DNA from: Methylacidiphilaceae bacterium UBA1321
GTDB taxonomy: Bacteria; Verrucomicrobiota; Verrucomicrobiia; Methylacidiphilales; UBA1321
Assembly: GCA_002306945.1 (NCBI GenBank)
Contig: DBTH01000166.1
Span: 1 to 16,215, forward strand
DNA length: 16,215 nucleotides
Reading direction: 5' to 3'
Part shown: positions 1-6,574 of the stretch, one piece after another
Layout of the letters: every line of letters starts with the position of its first letter
Position numbering within the stretch: the first letter of the stretch is position 1
Made by a program: the position numbers and the translations under genes
Notes under the pieces: generated by a model
Database searches by the model: none
What the model saw: the letters and a program-made list of their open reading frames with translations, nothing else
What the model was told of the DNA's origin: nothing

Positions 1-2109
1 GCCGATTTCGTTGGGGTACTGGAAGTAGGCGAACGTCCGGAGCAACTCCATGCCCGAACGCGAAGCTTCAATGGAGATGACGTCGGCATCAAGCTGCACG
101 ATGGCCCCCATAATGTCGTCAAATTCTCCATAGCACATGTGGGTGTGAATTTGAGTCTCATCCCGCACGGCGGCCGTCGCCAGACGAAACGCTTCAGTGG
201 CCCATGCCAGGTAGGCGGGACGGTCGGCAAGACGCAAGGGGAGTCCTTCACGCAGGGCCGGTTCATCAATCTGGATGATGCCGATACCGGCGGCTTCGAG
301 GGCACAAACTTCGTCACGGATGGCAAGAGCGATTTGCCGGGCCGTCAGTCGGCGGGCCTGGTCGTCACGGACGAAGCTCCATTGCAGGATGGTGATGGGG
401 CCGGTGAGCATACCTTTCATCGGTTTGGACGTCAGCGATTGGGCGAATTTCGACCATCGGACTGTCATTGGCTCGATGCGGTGAACGTCGCCGTAGATAA
501 CGGGCGGTTTCACACAACGGGAGCCGTAGCTTTGAACCCAGCCGTTTTGAGTGAAAACAAATCCGGAGAGTTTTTCTCCGAAGTATTCCACCATGTCGTT
601 GCGCTCAAATTCGCCGTGAACCAGAACGTCCAGACCCGCTTCCTGCTGAAACCGGACACAGCTGAGCGTGGCCTGTTCGAGAAAATATTCGTAATCGCCG
701 AGGGAAAGCTCGCCACTTTTCCATTGTGCCCGGGCAGCGCGAATCTCACGGGTTTGCGGGAAGGAGCCGATGGTGGTAGTGGGCAGCGGCGGGAGTCTGA
801 AGCGTTTTTCCTGGGCTTGACGGCGTAGCGGATACGGATTGATGCGGCAGCAAGAGGTTTCAGTGACGGCGGCGCTACGCTGCAGGACTTCAGCGTTGTG
901 AATGCGCGGGCTCTGCTGGCGGGAAAAAATGGCCCGTTGATTGGCTACGATATCGGCCACATTGGCGCTACCTTCAATCATATGGGCCAACGTACTGATT
1001 TCATGGAGTTTTTCCTCAGAGAAGGCCATCCACGATTTCAGTTCCGGATCGAGACGTGTTTCGTGCCGCAGGCTGACCGGACAATGGAGGAGGGAGCAGG
1101 AGAGCGAGACCATCAATCGTCCGGGGCCGATTTTATCGAGCGCCTGATGCAGAAGTTTCAGAGACTCAGAGAAATGGTTTCTCCAGATATTGCGTCCATC
1201 CACCACGCCGACAGAAAGCGCCATGTAATCGGGGAGTGCGGAGAGAATGACATTTAACTCTTCGGGGGCTCGAACAGCATCGATATGAAGGGCATCGACT
1301 GGCAGTGACAGAACTGTCGAGAGATTACTGCGCAAACCTCCGAAATAGGTGGTCAGAAGCAGTTTGATTGAGCTGGCCGAGGAACGCAGCCGAGTGTAAG
1401 CAGGGCCAAAAGCGGCCAGTTGCTCGTCACTCAAGTCGCAGGAAAGCATCGGTTCGTCGATCTGTATCCAATTGGCTCCGGCGGATGACAGTTGCCGAAG
1501 GATCGTTTCGTAAACCGGGAGCACTCCGGGCAGCAGCGAAAGCAGGTTGAAGTTATTTTCACGGGTGGACGTCTTTCCCAGAAGCAGGAAGGAAATCGGA
1601 CCAAGCAAAACGGGAGTCGTATGAACACCCTGAGCCTTGGCGTGAAGGAATGAGTAGACGGCTTTGTCCGAACAGAGGGAGAACTCCTGGCCGGGGAGGA
1701 ACTCCGGGACGAGATAGTGGTAATTAGTGTCGAACCACTTGGTCATCTCCATCGCACATTGAGGCGCGTGACGGCTGTACTCTGTGCCGGAGAGGAATTC
1801 GCCGCCACGCGCCATGGCGAAGTAGGTGTCCAAATCGCCTTGTCTGGAGCGACCGCCGAAGCGCGACGGTATCGCCCCAACCAAAGTGCACGTATCTAGT
1901 ACGTGATCGTAAAAGCTGAAATCGTTCGAAGGGATCAGATCGATGCCTGCCTGCTTTTGAAGTTTCCAATTTTTGTTTTGGATTTCTGTGGCTGTGGCCA
2001 GGAGAGCTTCCTGGCTCGATTGTCGGGCCCAATACGATTCGAGAGCTTTTTTGAGTTCACGACGCGGGCCGATCCGGGGGAATCCGAGATTGTGCGTAAA
2101 GAGTTTCAT
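1..2109 (-). CDS. metE: Cobalamin-independent methionine synthase MetE (3' end beyond window)
   Basis: MetE transfers a methyl group from 5-methyltetrahydrofolate polyglutamate to homocysteine, making methionine without B12, in the cytoplasm. The frame reads without interruption for 703 codons from ATG at 2109 to the window edge; the family is about 750 residues, so roughly 50 C-terminal residues lie outside. The N-terminal half opens with the family motif GFPRIGPRRELKKAL (residues 9-23). The catalytic half has IGSFPQT (447-453), NGWVQSYGSRCVKPP (522-536), GPITILQWSFVRDD (570-583) and IDEPALREGLPLR (614-626). The zinc ligands His657 and Cys659 (in HMC) and Glu681 match E. coli His641, Cys643 and Glu665; the fourth ligand, a cysteine, would lie past the edge. 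AAGGA lies about 9 bases before the ATG. Expression should be controlled by the cobalamin riboswitch in its leader. No damage is visible. Confidence 0.97.
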   Translation of the reverse strand, partial: MKLFTHNLGFPRIGPRRELKKALESYWARQSSQEALLATATEIQNKNWKLQKQAGIDLIPSNDFSFYDHVLDTCTLVGAIPSRFGGRSRQGDLDTYFAMARGGEFLSGTEYSRHAPQCAMEMTKWFDTNYHYLVPEFLPGQEFSLCSDKAVYSFLHAKAQGVHTTPVLLGPISFLLLGKTSTRENNFNLLSLLPGVLPVYETILRQLSSAGANWIQIDEPMLSCDLSDEQLAAFGPAYTRLRSSASSIKLLLTTYFGGLRSNLSTVLSLPVDALHIDAVRAPEELNVILSALPDYMALSVGVVDGRNIWRNHFSESLKLLHQALDKIGPGRLMVSLSCSLLHCPVSLRHETRLDPELKSWMAFSEEKLHEISTLAHMIEGSANVADIVANQRAIFSRQQSPRIHNAEVLQRSAAVTETSCCRINPYPLRRQAQEKRFRLPPLPTTTIGSFPQTREIRAARAQWKSGELSLGDYEYFLEQATLSCVRFQQEAGLDVLVHGEFERNDMVEYFGEKLSGFVFTQNGWVQSYGSRCVKPPVIYGDVHRIEPMTVRWSKFAQSLTSKPMKGMLTGPITILQWSFVRDDQARRLTARQIALAIRDEVCALEAAGIGIIQIDEPALREGLPLRLADRPAYLAWATEAFRLATAAVRDETQIHTHMCYGEFDDIMGAIVQLDADVISIEASRSGMELLRTFAYFQYPNEIG

Positions 2110-2195
2110 ACCTGCTATCCTTTCGTGCGGCGGCCAGACCGCGATTGCGTTGAAAGGGAAATCCCGGTTCGCAAACGGTGAAGGCATCAGGGCAT

Positions 2196-2238
2196 AAAAA
2201 ATCCCGCGGCGCTCCGGTTGCGAGGGAGCGAAGGCGGG
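2196..2238 (-). terminator. Intrinsic terminator between the B12 riboswitch and metE
   Basis: Read on the minus strand, an outer stem CCCGC/GCGGG and an inner stem CGCTCC/GGAGCG enclose a 9-base loop. They are separated by a small internal loop, and the 3' side is followed by A and six T (complement of 2196-2201). It lies after the riboswitch and about 87 bases before the metE start, where an expression platform is expected. The likely mechanism is B12-promoted transcription termination. I did not identify the competing antiterminator pairing with confidence. Confidence 0.8.
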
Positions 2239-2324
2239 TCGTGTCAGGACAAACTCTTCATTTCCCCCATCCTGTCCTTGGCGAGACAGTAGCCCGAACC
2301 ATCGGATCCGGGGCTTGATGAGCA

Positions 2325-2495
2325 TGAGCCAAGCAGGTCTTCTGACTTCGGAGTTGTCCTAATCGCTTCTCCTTACCGTCTCTTCTCCAGGACAGTGGTT
2401 TATTGAAGCTTTCGTCGTCCGTTACAGCGGCGCTACCGCGCGGGATTCACACCCGCTTCCCTATTCTCCCCGAACCGTGATTCGGGGCACTTGAC
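2325..2495 (-). promoter_or_regulatory. Cobalamin riboswitch in the metE leader
   Basis: On the minus strand the conserved parts appear in order. A GTGCCCC start leads into a CCCCGAA/TTCGGGG hairpin (about 2465-2490). Then come GGGAAGCGGGTGTGAATCCC, GCGCCGCTGTAACGG, CCACTG, and finally the B12 box AGTCAGAAGACCTGC (complement of 2333-2347), one base off consensus. This is the adenosyl- or methylcobalamin-sensing leader usually found before B12 transport and synthesis genes and before metE. A 10-base hairpin (2501-2523, loop TCG on the minus strand) precedes it. A TTGACA box (complement of 2561-2566) may be the -35 element, but I see no convincing -10 at the right spacing. Confidence 0.95.
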
Positions 2496-2601
2496 TATGT
2501 GGATTGCGCTCGAAGCGCAGTCCATAATCTATCAAAGAACTGTTCTCATACTACGATATCTGTCAAGGGCTGGGCAGTTCCAATCGGAAAAGCGACAGCC
2601 C

Positions 2602-2688
2602 CGCAATGTGTTGCGATAAGATTCCCTGATTTTAATCGTGCAGTGGGAGCGGTTTATTTCTAATGTCGATTTCGCGCAATCATTGCGC
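2602..2688. promoter_or_regulatory. Two CGCAAT/ATTGCG inverted repeats, possible operators
   Basis: GCGCAAT-C-ATTGCGC (2674-2688) is a perfect 7-base-arm palindrome ending 32 bases before the esterase start. CGCAA-TGTG-TTGCG (2602-2615) has a related half site about 60 bases further upstream. The positions fit a dimeric repressor or activator acting on the esterase gene, or on the divergent metE leader promoter. No regulator gene lies nearby, so the function is a guess. Confidence 0.35.
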
Positions 2689-2720
2689 TTTGAAACAGAA
2701 AAGACATTGGGTATTCCGGT

Positions 2721-3740
2721 ATGAGCACAAACACGCTATTTGACAGACACAAGGCTTCCTTTCCCTTCGACCCGACCTACGGACTCACTCTCGACGAACT
2801 GCGCCGCATCAAGGGCCCCGGCCCCGAGCGCGAACCGTCCGATTTCGACGCCTTCTGGCGCGACTCTTTCCGCCAGAATGCCGAGATCGCCCTTGAGCAG
2901 GAGGAGAAGCCCTCGACCTTCACGCACGAAGGTTACAAGATCACCGAAATCTACTTCAACACCCTCGATTCCTGGCGCGTGGGCGGCTGGCTTTGCGTGC
3001 CGGAAAAACTCACCGACGCCAAAACAGCAGTAGTCTGCGGCCACGGTTACGGCGGTCGCGCCGAGCCCGACCACGCCATTCTCGACGGCCAATCGGCGGT
3101 GCTTTTTGTCTGCGCTCCCGGTTTCAATCTCTCCGCCAATCCCGAGCGCGTCGTGCCCGATTCCGCGGTCGATCACGTCATCTGCGGCATCGAATCGCCC
3201 CAGACCTACATCCTGCGTGCCTGCGCGGCGGCGTACTGGTCGGCGGCGGAATTGATGAAACGCCGTTTTCCTTCCGCTCCGCTTCTCTATCGCGGCTACA
3301 GTTTTGGCGGCGGCATCGGCGCGTTGATGTTGCCGTGGCAGCGGCTTTATGTGGGAGCCGAACTCGGCCAGCCGACTTTCAGCTATCACTCCTTCCGACT
3401 GAAGAATCCTTCGCAAGGCAGCGCCGAAGTGGTTCGCAAGCTCTACCAACGCACCCCCGAAATCGAGAAGACCCTCGGTTATTACGAGAGCGTCTTTGCC
3501 GCGCGCCGCATCCAGGTGCCAATTGTCTACGCCCTGAGCGTGTTCGATCCTGCTGTTCCGGCAGCGGGACAATTCGCCGTGGCCAACGCCACCGCGCCCG
3601 AATTCCGCACAGTCGTGGTCATGCAATTCGGTCACTACGACGTAATCTATCACCAGCAAACGACCGAACAGAAACGCATCGCCGCCGAAGTCGCCGCCCT
3701 CTACGACCGATCTTCCCGCTGGGCGCACGTTCGGCTCTAA
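2721..3740 (+). CDS. CE7/acetyl-xylan-esterase-like alpha/beta hydrolase
   Basis: A 339-residue protein of the usual size for carbohydrate esterase family 7 (acetyl xylan esterase / cephalosporin C deacetylase). These enzymes remove acetyl groups from short xylo-oligosaccharides and other small esters. The N-terminal signature DFDAFW is at 41-46. A GHGYGG segment (107-112) probably helps form the oxyanion hole. The likely catalytic triad is Ser194 in GYSFGGG, Asp276 in VFDPAVPAAGQFA and His305 in FGHYDV. CE7 enzymes usually have GxSQGG, so phenylalanine at the glutamine position is a deviation. There is no signal peptide, which suggests a cytoplasmic enzyme acting on imported substrates. The ATG at 2721 has no clear Shine-Dalgarno sequence. 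The glycosidase two genes downstream makes a sugar-related role plausible. The family call is fairly sure; the substrate is not. Confidence 0.75.
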   Translation: MSTNTLFDRHKASFPFDPTYGLTLDELRRIKGPGPEREPSDFDAFWRDSFRQNAEIALEQEEKPSTFTHEGYKITEIYFNTLDSWRVGGWLCVPEKLTDAKTAVVCGHGYGGRAEPDHAILDGQSAVLFVCAPGFNLSANPERVVPDSAVDHVICGIESPQTYILRACAAAYWSAAELMKRRFPSAPLLYRGYSFGGGIGALMLPWQRLYVGAELGQPTFSYHSFRLKNPSQGSAEVVRKLYQRTPEIEKTLGYYESVFAARRIQVPIVYALSVFDPAVPAAGQFAVANATAPEFRTVVVMQFGHYDVIYHQQTTEQKRIAAEVAALYDRSSRWAHVRL

Positions 3741-3747
3741 AAGACGT

Positions 3748-3931
3748 GAAGGCATTTAGACCGAATTAACGGAATTAACGAAAATTAAAACAAAAGGGAT
3801 TTTTGTCATCAATTCAAGTAATCGAGAAATGGTAAAGGCAGCTTTGCTCTCTTTCATGATTGCGTGAGTTTCTGATAAGCCTTTGGTCTTTTTTATAATT
3901 TTGTAAATTCCGTTAATTCCGTCAAAAAGCC
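3748..3931. repeat. Fold-back repeat copy A (full element, two half units)
   Basis: The element fills the gap between the esterase and bluB. Its left end GACCGAATTAACGGAATTA (3759-3777) and right end AAATTCCGTTAATTCCGTC (3905-3923) are inverted repeats matching at 17 of 19 positions; weaker pairing extends out to TTTA and GGCTTTTT. The inner parts of the two halves also resemble each other in inverted orientation, so the element is a long imperfect palindrome. It has no coding capacity. Related copies lie at 4615-4701, 6205-6322 and 9071-9125. It could be a MITE-like non-autonomous element or a REP/ERIC-type sequence, possibly acting as a processing site or terminator. Confidence 0.85.
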
Positions 3932-3936
3932 GTTCC

Positions 3937-4632
3937 ATGAACAACGAAATCCACGTCGAGTCGGGCGAATCCTTCTCCCCGGAGGAACGGGCGACGTTGC
4001 GCCGCATCATCGGTTCCCGCCGCGACGTGCGCAAGTTCCGCTCCGACCCGATTCCCGAGGAATCGCTTTGGCGCATGCTCGAAGCCGCACATGCCGCGCC
4101 TTCGGTCGGTTTCAGCCAGCCGTGGGATTTCATCCTGATCGATTCGCGCGAAATCCGGCAGTCGATCCACGACAATTTTGTCGCCGTCAACGAACGTGAG
4201 AAGAACCGCGTCGAGCCGGGCCAACGCCGCGAACTCTACAGCTCGCTCAAGCTCGAAGGCATCCTCGAATCCCCCCTCAATCTCGCCGTCACCTGCTGTC
4301 ACGCGAAGGAAAAAGAATTCGTCCTCGGTGTCGGCACGATGCCGCAGATGATTTCCTACAGCGTCTGTCTCGCCGTGCAAAATCTCTGGCTCACCGCGCG
4401 CGCCGAAGGCATCGGCGTCGGCTGGGTCAGCATCGTCGAGCCCGGCCCGGTCAAGCAACTCCTCGGCCTGCCCGATCACGTCGAGCTCATCGCTTATCTT
4501 TGCATCGGTTACCCGCAGGAATTCCGCTCCAGGCCGTTGCTCGAAGAGGTCGGCTGGAAACCGCGCGAGGATTTGGAAAAGCATCTCTTCCGCAATCGCT
4601 GGGGACAAAAGGAAAAGACGGAAGGCTTTTAG
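3937..4632 (+). CDS. bluB: 5,6-dimethylbenzimidazole synthase BluB
   Basis: BluB is a nitroreductase-fold flavoenzyme that uses O2 to break up reduced FMN into 5,6-dimethylbenzimidazole, the lower ligand of cobalamin. The 231-residue protein has the marks separating BluB from ordinary nitroreductases: RRDVRKF (28-34), APSVGFSQPWDFI (54-66), LKLEGILESPLNLAV (104-118), AVQNLWLTARAEGIGVGWVSI (146-166) and a GW..R tail motif (206-210). Asp30 and Ser165 correspond to the conserved Asp32 and Ser167 of Sinorhizobium BluB. The start is 13 bases past the terminal repeat of the upstream element and lacks an obvious Shine-Dalgarno sequence. The last codons (KTEGF and TAG) lie inside the next repeat copy. 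With the B12 riboswitch nearby, it suggests the cell makes or remodels cobalamin, though no other B12 biosynthesis gene is in view. Confidence 0.92.
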   Translation: MNNEIHVESGESFSPEERATLRRIIGSRRDVRKFRSDPIPEESLWRMLEAAHAAPSVGFSQPWDFILIDSREIRQSIHDNFVAVNEREKNRVEPGQRRELYSSLKLEGILESPLNLAVTCCHAKEKEFVLGVGTMPQMISYSVCLAVQNLWLTARAEGIGVGWVSIVEPGPVKQLLGLPDHVELIAYLCIGYPQEFRSRPLLEEVGWKPREDLEKHLFRNRWGQKEKTEGF

Positions 4633-4701
4633 ACGGGAATTAACGGAATTGACGATATTTTAAAGGCAACGGATTTTATCACGAACTCAGGGAATCAAAA
4701 A
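4615..4701 (-). repeat. Fold-back repeat copy C (half unit overlapping the bluB stop)
   Basis: The segment starting AAGACGGAAGGC at 4615 aligns with the sequence just after the esterase stop at 3740. The core GACGGGAATTAACGGAATT (4632-4650) then matches the end of copy A. Its inner part (4672-4701), read on the minus strand, matches the right arm of copy A around TGATT..TGAGTT..TGATAA. It therefore represents a single half unit in inverted orientation. Its outer edge overlaps the 3' end of bluB, including the TAG stop. Confidence 0.8.
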
Positions 4702-4753
4702 CGGAGTGATATGGCATCCCGTAATACAGACGTCGGCTGGGCTCAGTCTGCCG

Positions 4754-4794
4754 CCCTCGCCCTTTCCAGGGAGAGGGTTGGGGTGAGAGTGCTT
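4754..4794 (+). repeat. CCCTC..CCAGGGAGA dispersed repeat, copy 1
   Basis: This 41-base block before the glycosidase gene contains the imperfect palindrome CCCT..CCAGGGAGAGGG and ends in TGAGAGTG. It matches 10599-10639 at 32 of 41 positions in the same orientation. It resembles the short GC-rich palindromic repeats scattered through intergenic DNA in many bacteria. Function unknown. Confidence 0.7.
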
Positions 4795-4829
4795 CACGGA
4801 TAGCAAGTTTCGATGCTTGAGATGAAAAT

Positions 4830-6197
4830 ATGCGGGCAGTAATTCTGATAGCTATTTTCGTTTGGATGACGGCTCCGATTTTTGCCGAGGAGACTTCACC
4901 GGAGGCATTCCGGCATCCGCTCGTTCGCGATTTCCTCGGCGTCAACGGCCATTTCACCTTCAAGCCCGAACTCTACCGCCCGGTGTGCGGACTGGTACGC
5001 AATTACCACAACCTGAGTTGGGACGTGAAAGCGCCCGGCGATCCGATCACCCTCCCCGATTGCGTCAACCGCGTGAACTGGGAGACGAACGTCTACGGCC
5101 CGTGGAAGAAGGCGGGATTTGAAACCGACATCTGTGCCATGTTCGGCGAATTCGGCAGCGGCAAGAAAGGCTTCGAGGCGCTGTGGGAAGGCCGTGAGGC
5201 GTGGGCCGAGGAATACGGTTTCGCCCTGGCGCGTTATTTCGGTCCCTACAAGGGGCGCTCGCTCTGCACGTCGATTGAAATCGATAACGAACCCGGCAAC
5301 GAATTCCCCGACTCGCTCTATCAGACGCTCTTCACCCGCATGGCCCATGGCATACGGCGTGGCGACCCGCGAATCAAAATCGTCACCTGCGCCGTTCGTT
5401 CGGGCGTGGCCGACAAGTACGTCAAAAGTCTCGAAGAAACTTTCTCCAGCGCGGAAATCAAACCACTCTTCGACGTCATCAATCTCCACCTCTACGCGCA
5501 GAAACCGCAACGTCCCGGCCAGAGCCCGTGGGATCGCAGTTATCCGGAAGATCCCAACATCGATTACCTCAGGGAACTCGATGCGGCGATTGCGTGGCGC
5601 AACAGGGAAACACCGGGCAAGGAAATCTGGGTTACCGAATTCGGTTACGATTCCTGCACCGACGCGGCGATGAAAAAACGCTCCGGCTGGTTTGAGAAAT
5701 TGAACTGGCGAGGCGTCACCGATCTCCAGCAAGCACAATATCTCGTCCGCTCGATTCTCTGCTTTTCCGAACGCGACGTGAACCGCGCATATCTCTATTT
5801 TTACGACGATAACGACAGCGCCTCGGTGCACGGCGCGTCCGGCCTCACGCGGCATTTCCAGCCCAAGCCTTCGTACTGGGCAGTCAAGCATCTCTACGAA
5901 ACGCTCGGCGATTACCGCTTCCAGCGCGTCGTCAAAAAAACCGGGGGCGCACTCTGCGTCTACGAATTTGTCTCCGGCAGCGACCCGGATTCGTTCGTCT
6001 GGGTGGCTTGGTCACCGACGAATGAAAATCGCGAAACAGAAGTGACCCTCACCGATCTTCCCGCGCCTGTGTTGTCGCTGGAGTCGATGCCGCTGGCCAA
6101 AGGCCGCGCGCCGCAGGTTCTCTATACGAAGACCAGCCCCAACGCCATCAAGTTGCAAGTCACCGAGTCGCCGGTCTATATCCGGCTGCGGAAATGA
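4830..6197 (+). CDS. Secreted clan GH-A-like glycoside hydrolase
   Basis: The 455-residue protein begins with a signal peptide (hydrophobic stretch about 3-16, likely cut after IFA at 17-19), so it is exported. The rest fits a (beta/alpha)8 glycosidase of clan GH-A. IEIDNEPG (149-156) supplies the probable acid/base Glu154 at the end of strand 4. His220 sits in NLHLY. WVTEFGYDS (267-275) supplies the probable nucleophile Glu270 at strand 7. After about residue 365 there is a small C-terminal beta domain, as in GH39- and GH30-type enzymes. I cannot assign a family or substrate: GH39, GH5-like and unclassified groups all remain possible. The ATG at 4830 follows a weak GAGA-type ribosome site. 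Repeat elements lie on both sides. Nearby, the CE7-like esterase is the only other enzyme likely to act on sugars. Confidence 0.72.
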   Translation: MRAVILIAIFVWMTAPIFAEETSPEAFRHPLVRDFLGVNGHFTFKPELYRPVCGLVRNYHNLSWDVKAPGDPITLPDCVNRVNWETNVYGPWKKAGFETDICAMFGEFGSGKKGFEALWEGREAWAEEYGFALARYFGPYKGRSLCTSIEIDNEPGNEFPDSLYQTLFTRMAHGIRRGDPRIKIVTCAVRSGVADKYVKSLEETFSSAEIKPLFDVINLHLYAQKPQRPGQSPWDRSYPEDPNIDYLRELDAAIAWRNRETPGKEIWVTEFGYDSCTDAAMKKRSGWFEKLNWRGVTDLQQAQYLVRSILCFSERDVNRAYLYFYDDNDSASVHGASGLTRHFQPKPSYWAVKHLYETLGDYRFQRVVKKTGGALCVYEFVSGSDPDSFVWVAWSPTNENRETEVTLTDLPAPVLSLESMPLAKGRAPQVLYTKTSPNAIKLQVTESPVYIRLRK

Positions 6198-6204
6198 AAA
6201 TTTT

Positions 6205-6322
6205 TTTAGACCGAATTAACGGAATTAGGGAAATGTGTTCAGAGAAAATTCACACAATCAGAAAAAGGGAGAAAACCCTCTACTTCTTTCCTGATTTCAT
6301 GAGTTCCTGACAAGCCTTTTTT
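6205..6322. repeat. Fold-back repeat copy B (right end decayed)
   Basis: The left end GACCGAATTAACGGAATTA (6209-6227) is identical to that of copy A. The right arm around TTTCCTGATTTCATGAGTTC through AAGCCTTT matches copy A at 30 of 35 positions. The outer right terminal repeat is missing. The copy starts 8 bases after the glycosidase stop codon. Confidence 0.82.
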
Positions 6323-6360
6323 GATGAGAGAAATGACATGGGTTTAAACGTGGGTTCAGG

Positions 6361-6389
6361 TTGAGCGGATGACAACGTTTTGCTATACA
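6361..6389 (+). promoter_or_regulatory. Candidate sigma-70-type promoter for the beta-sandwich protein gene
   Basis: TTGAGC (6361-6366) and TATACA (6384-6389) are separated by 17 bases, each matching the housekeeping consensus at four of six positions. Transcription would start near 6396, leaving a leader of about 180 bases that contains the nested inverted repeats at 6445-6518. There is no experimental support. Confidence 0.4.
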
Positions 6390-6444
6390 AACACACATAG
6401 GCATCTGGCAAAAATAACTTGAACAAGTAGTGACGAAGAGATTG

Positions 6445-6518
6445 ACCTCGCTAGCAAGGTGTGACGGAAAAAGTTATCCAATAGATAACTGACGAATGAA
6501 CAACGCCGCCAGCGAGGT
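6445..6518 (+). promoter_or_regulatory. Nested inverted repeats in the leader of the exported protein gene
   Basis: The outer arms ACCTCGCTAGC (6445-6455) and GCCAGCGAGGT (6508-6518) pair at 10 of 11 positions. Inside, AGTTATC-CAATA-GATAACT (6472-6490) is a perfect 7-base stem. In RNA this would form a closed multi-part structure about 55 bases before the start codon. No known riboswitch class is recognised. There is no T run after it, so it does not look like a terminator. Confidence 0.45.
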
Positions 6519-6562
6519 AAAGATCAAGTCAATATGTTCAAATTATTTTTACTAGATTCCAC

Positions 6563-6569
6563 AAGGAGG
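6563..6569 (+). promoter_or_regulatory. Strong ribosome binding site AAGGAGG
   Basis: This near-perfect Shine-Dalgarno sequence ends 5 bases before the ATG at 6575. It favours that ATG over the GTG immediately upstream at 6572. It is the strongest ribosome site in the window; most other genes here have weak or no match. Confidence 0.75.
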
Positions 6570-6574
6570 GCGTG

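Noticed and set aside
1..2109. Possible frameshift in metE
   Set aside because: I read the minus strand codon by codon; the frame is open throughout and motifs appear in order. It merely lacks a stop inside the window.
2501..2523. Ten-base hairpin before the riboswitch considered as an operator or terminator
   Set aside because: There is no T run and it lies at the riboswitch 5' edge. It is more likely a transcript 5' stem, so it is noted with the riboswitch only.
2736..3755. 339-codon minus-strand frame opposite the esterase
   Set aside because: A mirror frame produced by GC-rich third positions; no ribosome site, no motifs, and full overlap with a recognised gene.
3741..3931. Direct/inverted repeats considered as a CRISPR array or integration site
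   Set aside because: There are no regularly spaced identical units and no cas genes, integrase or tRNA; the structure is a palindromic element.
3756..4190. 144-codon minus-strand frame over repeat copy A and the start of bluB
   Set aside because: It crosses a palindromic repeat and the conserved bluB start, with no recognisable protein.
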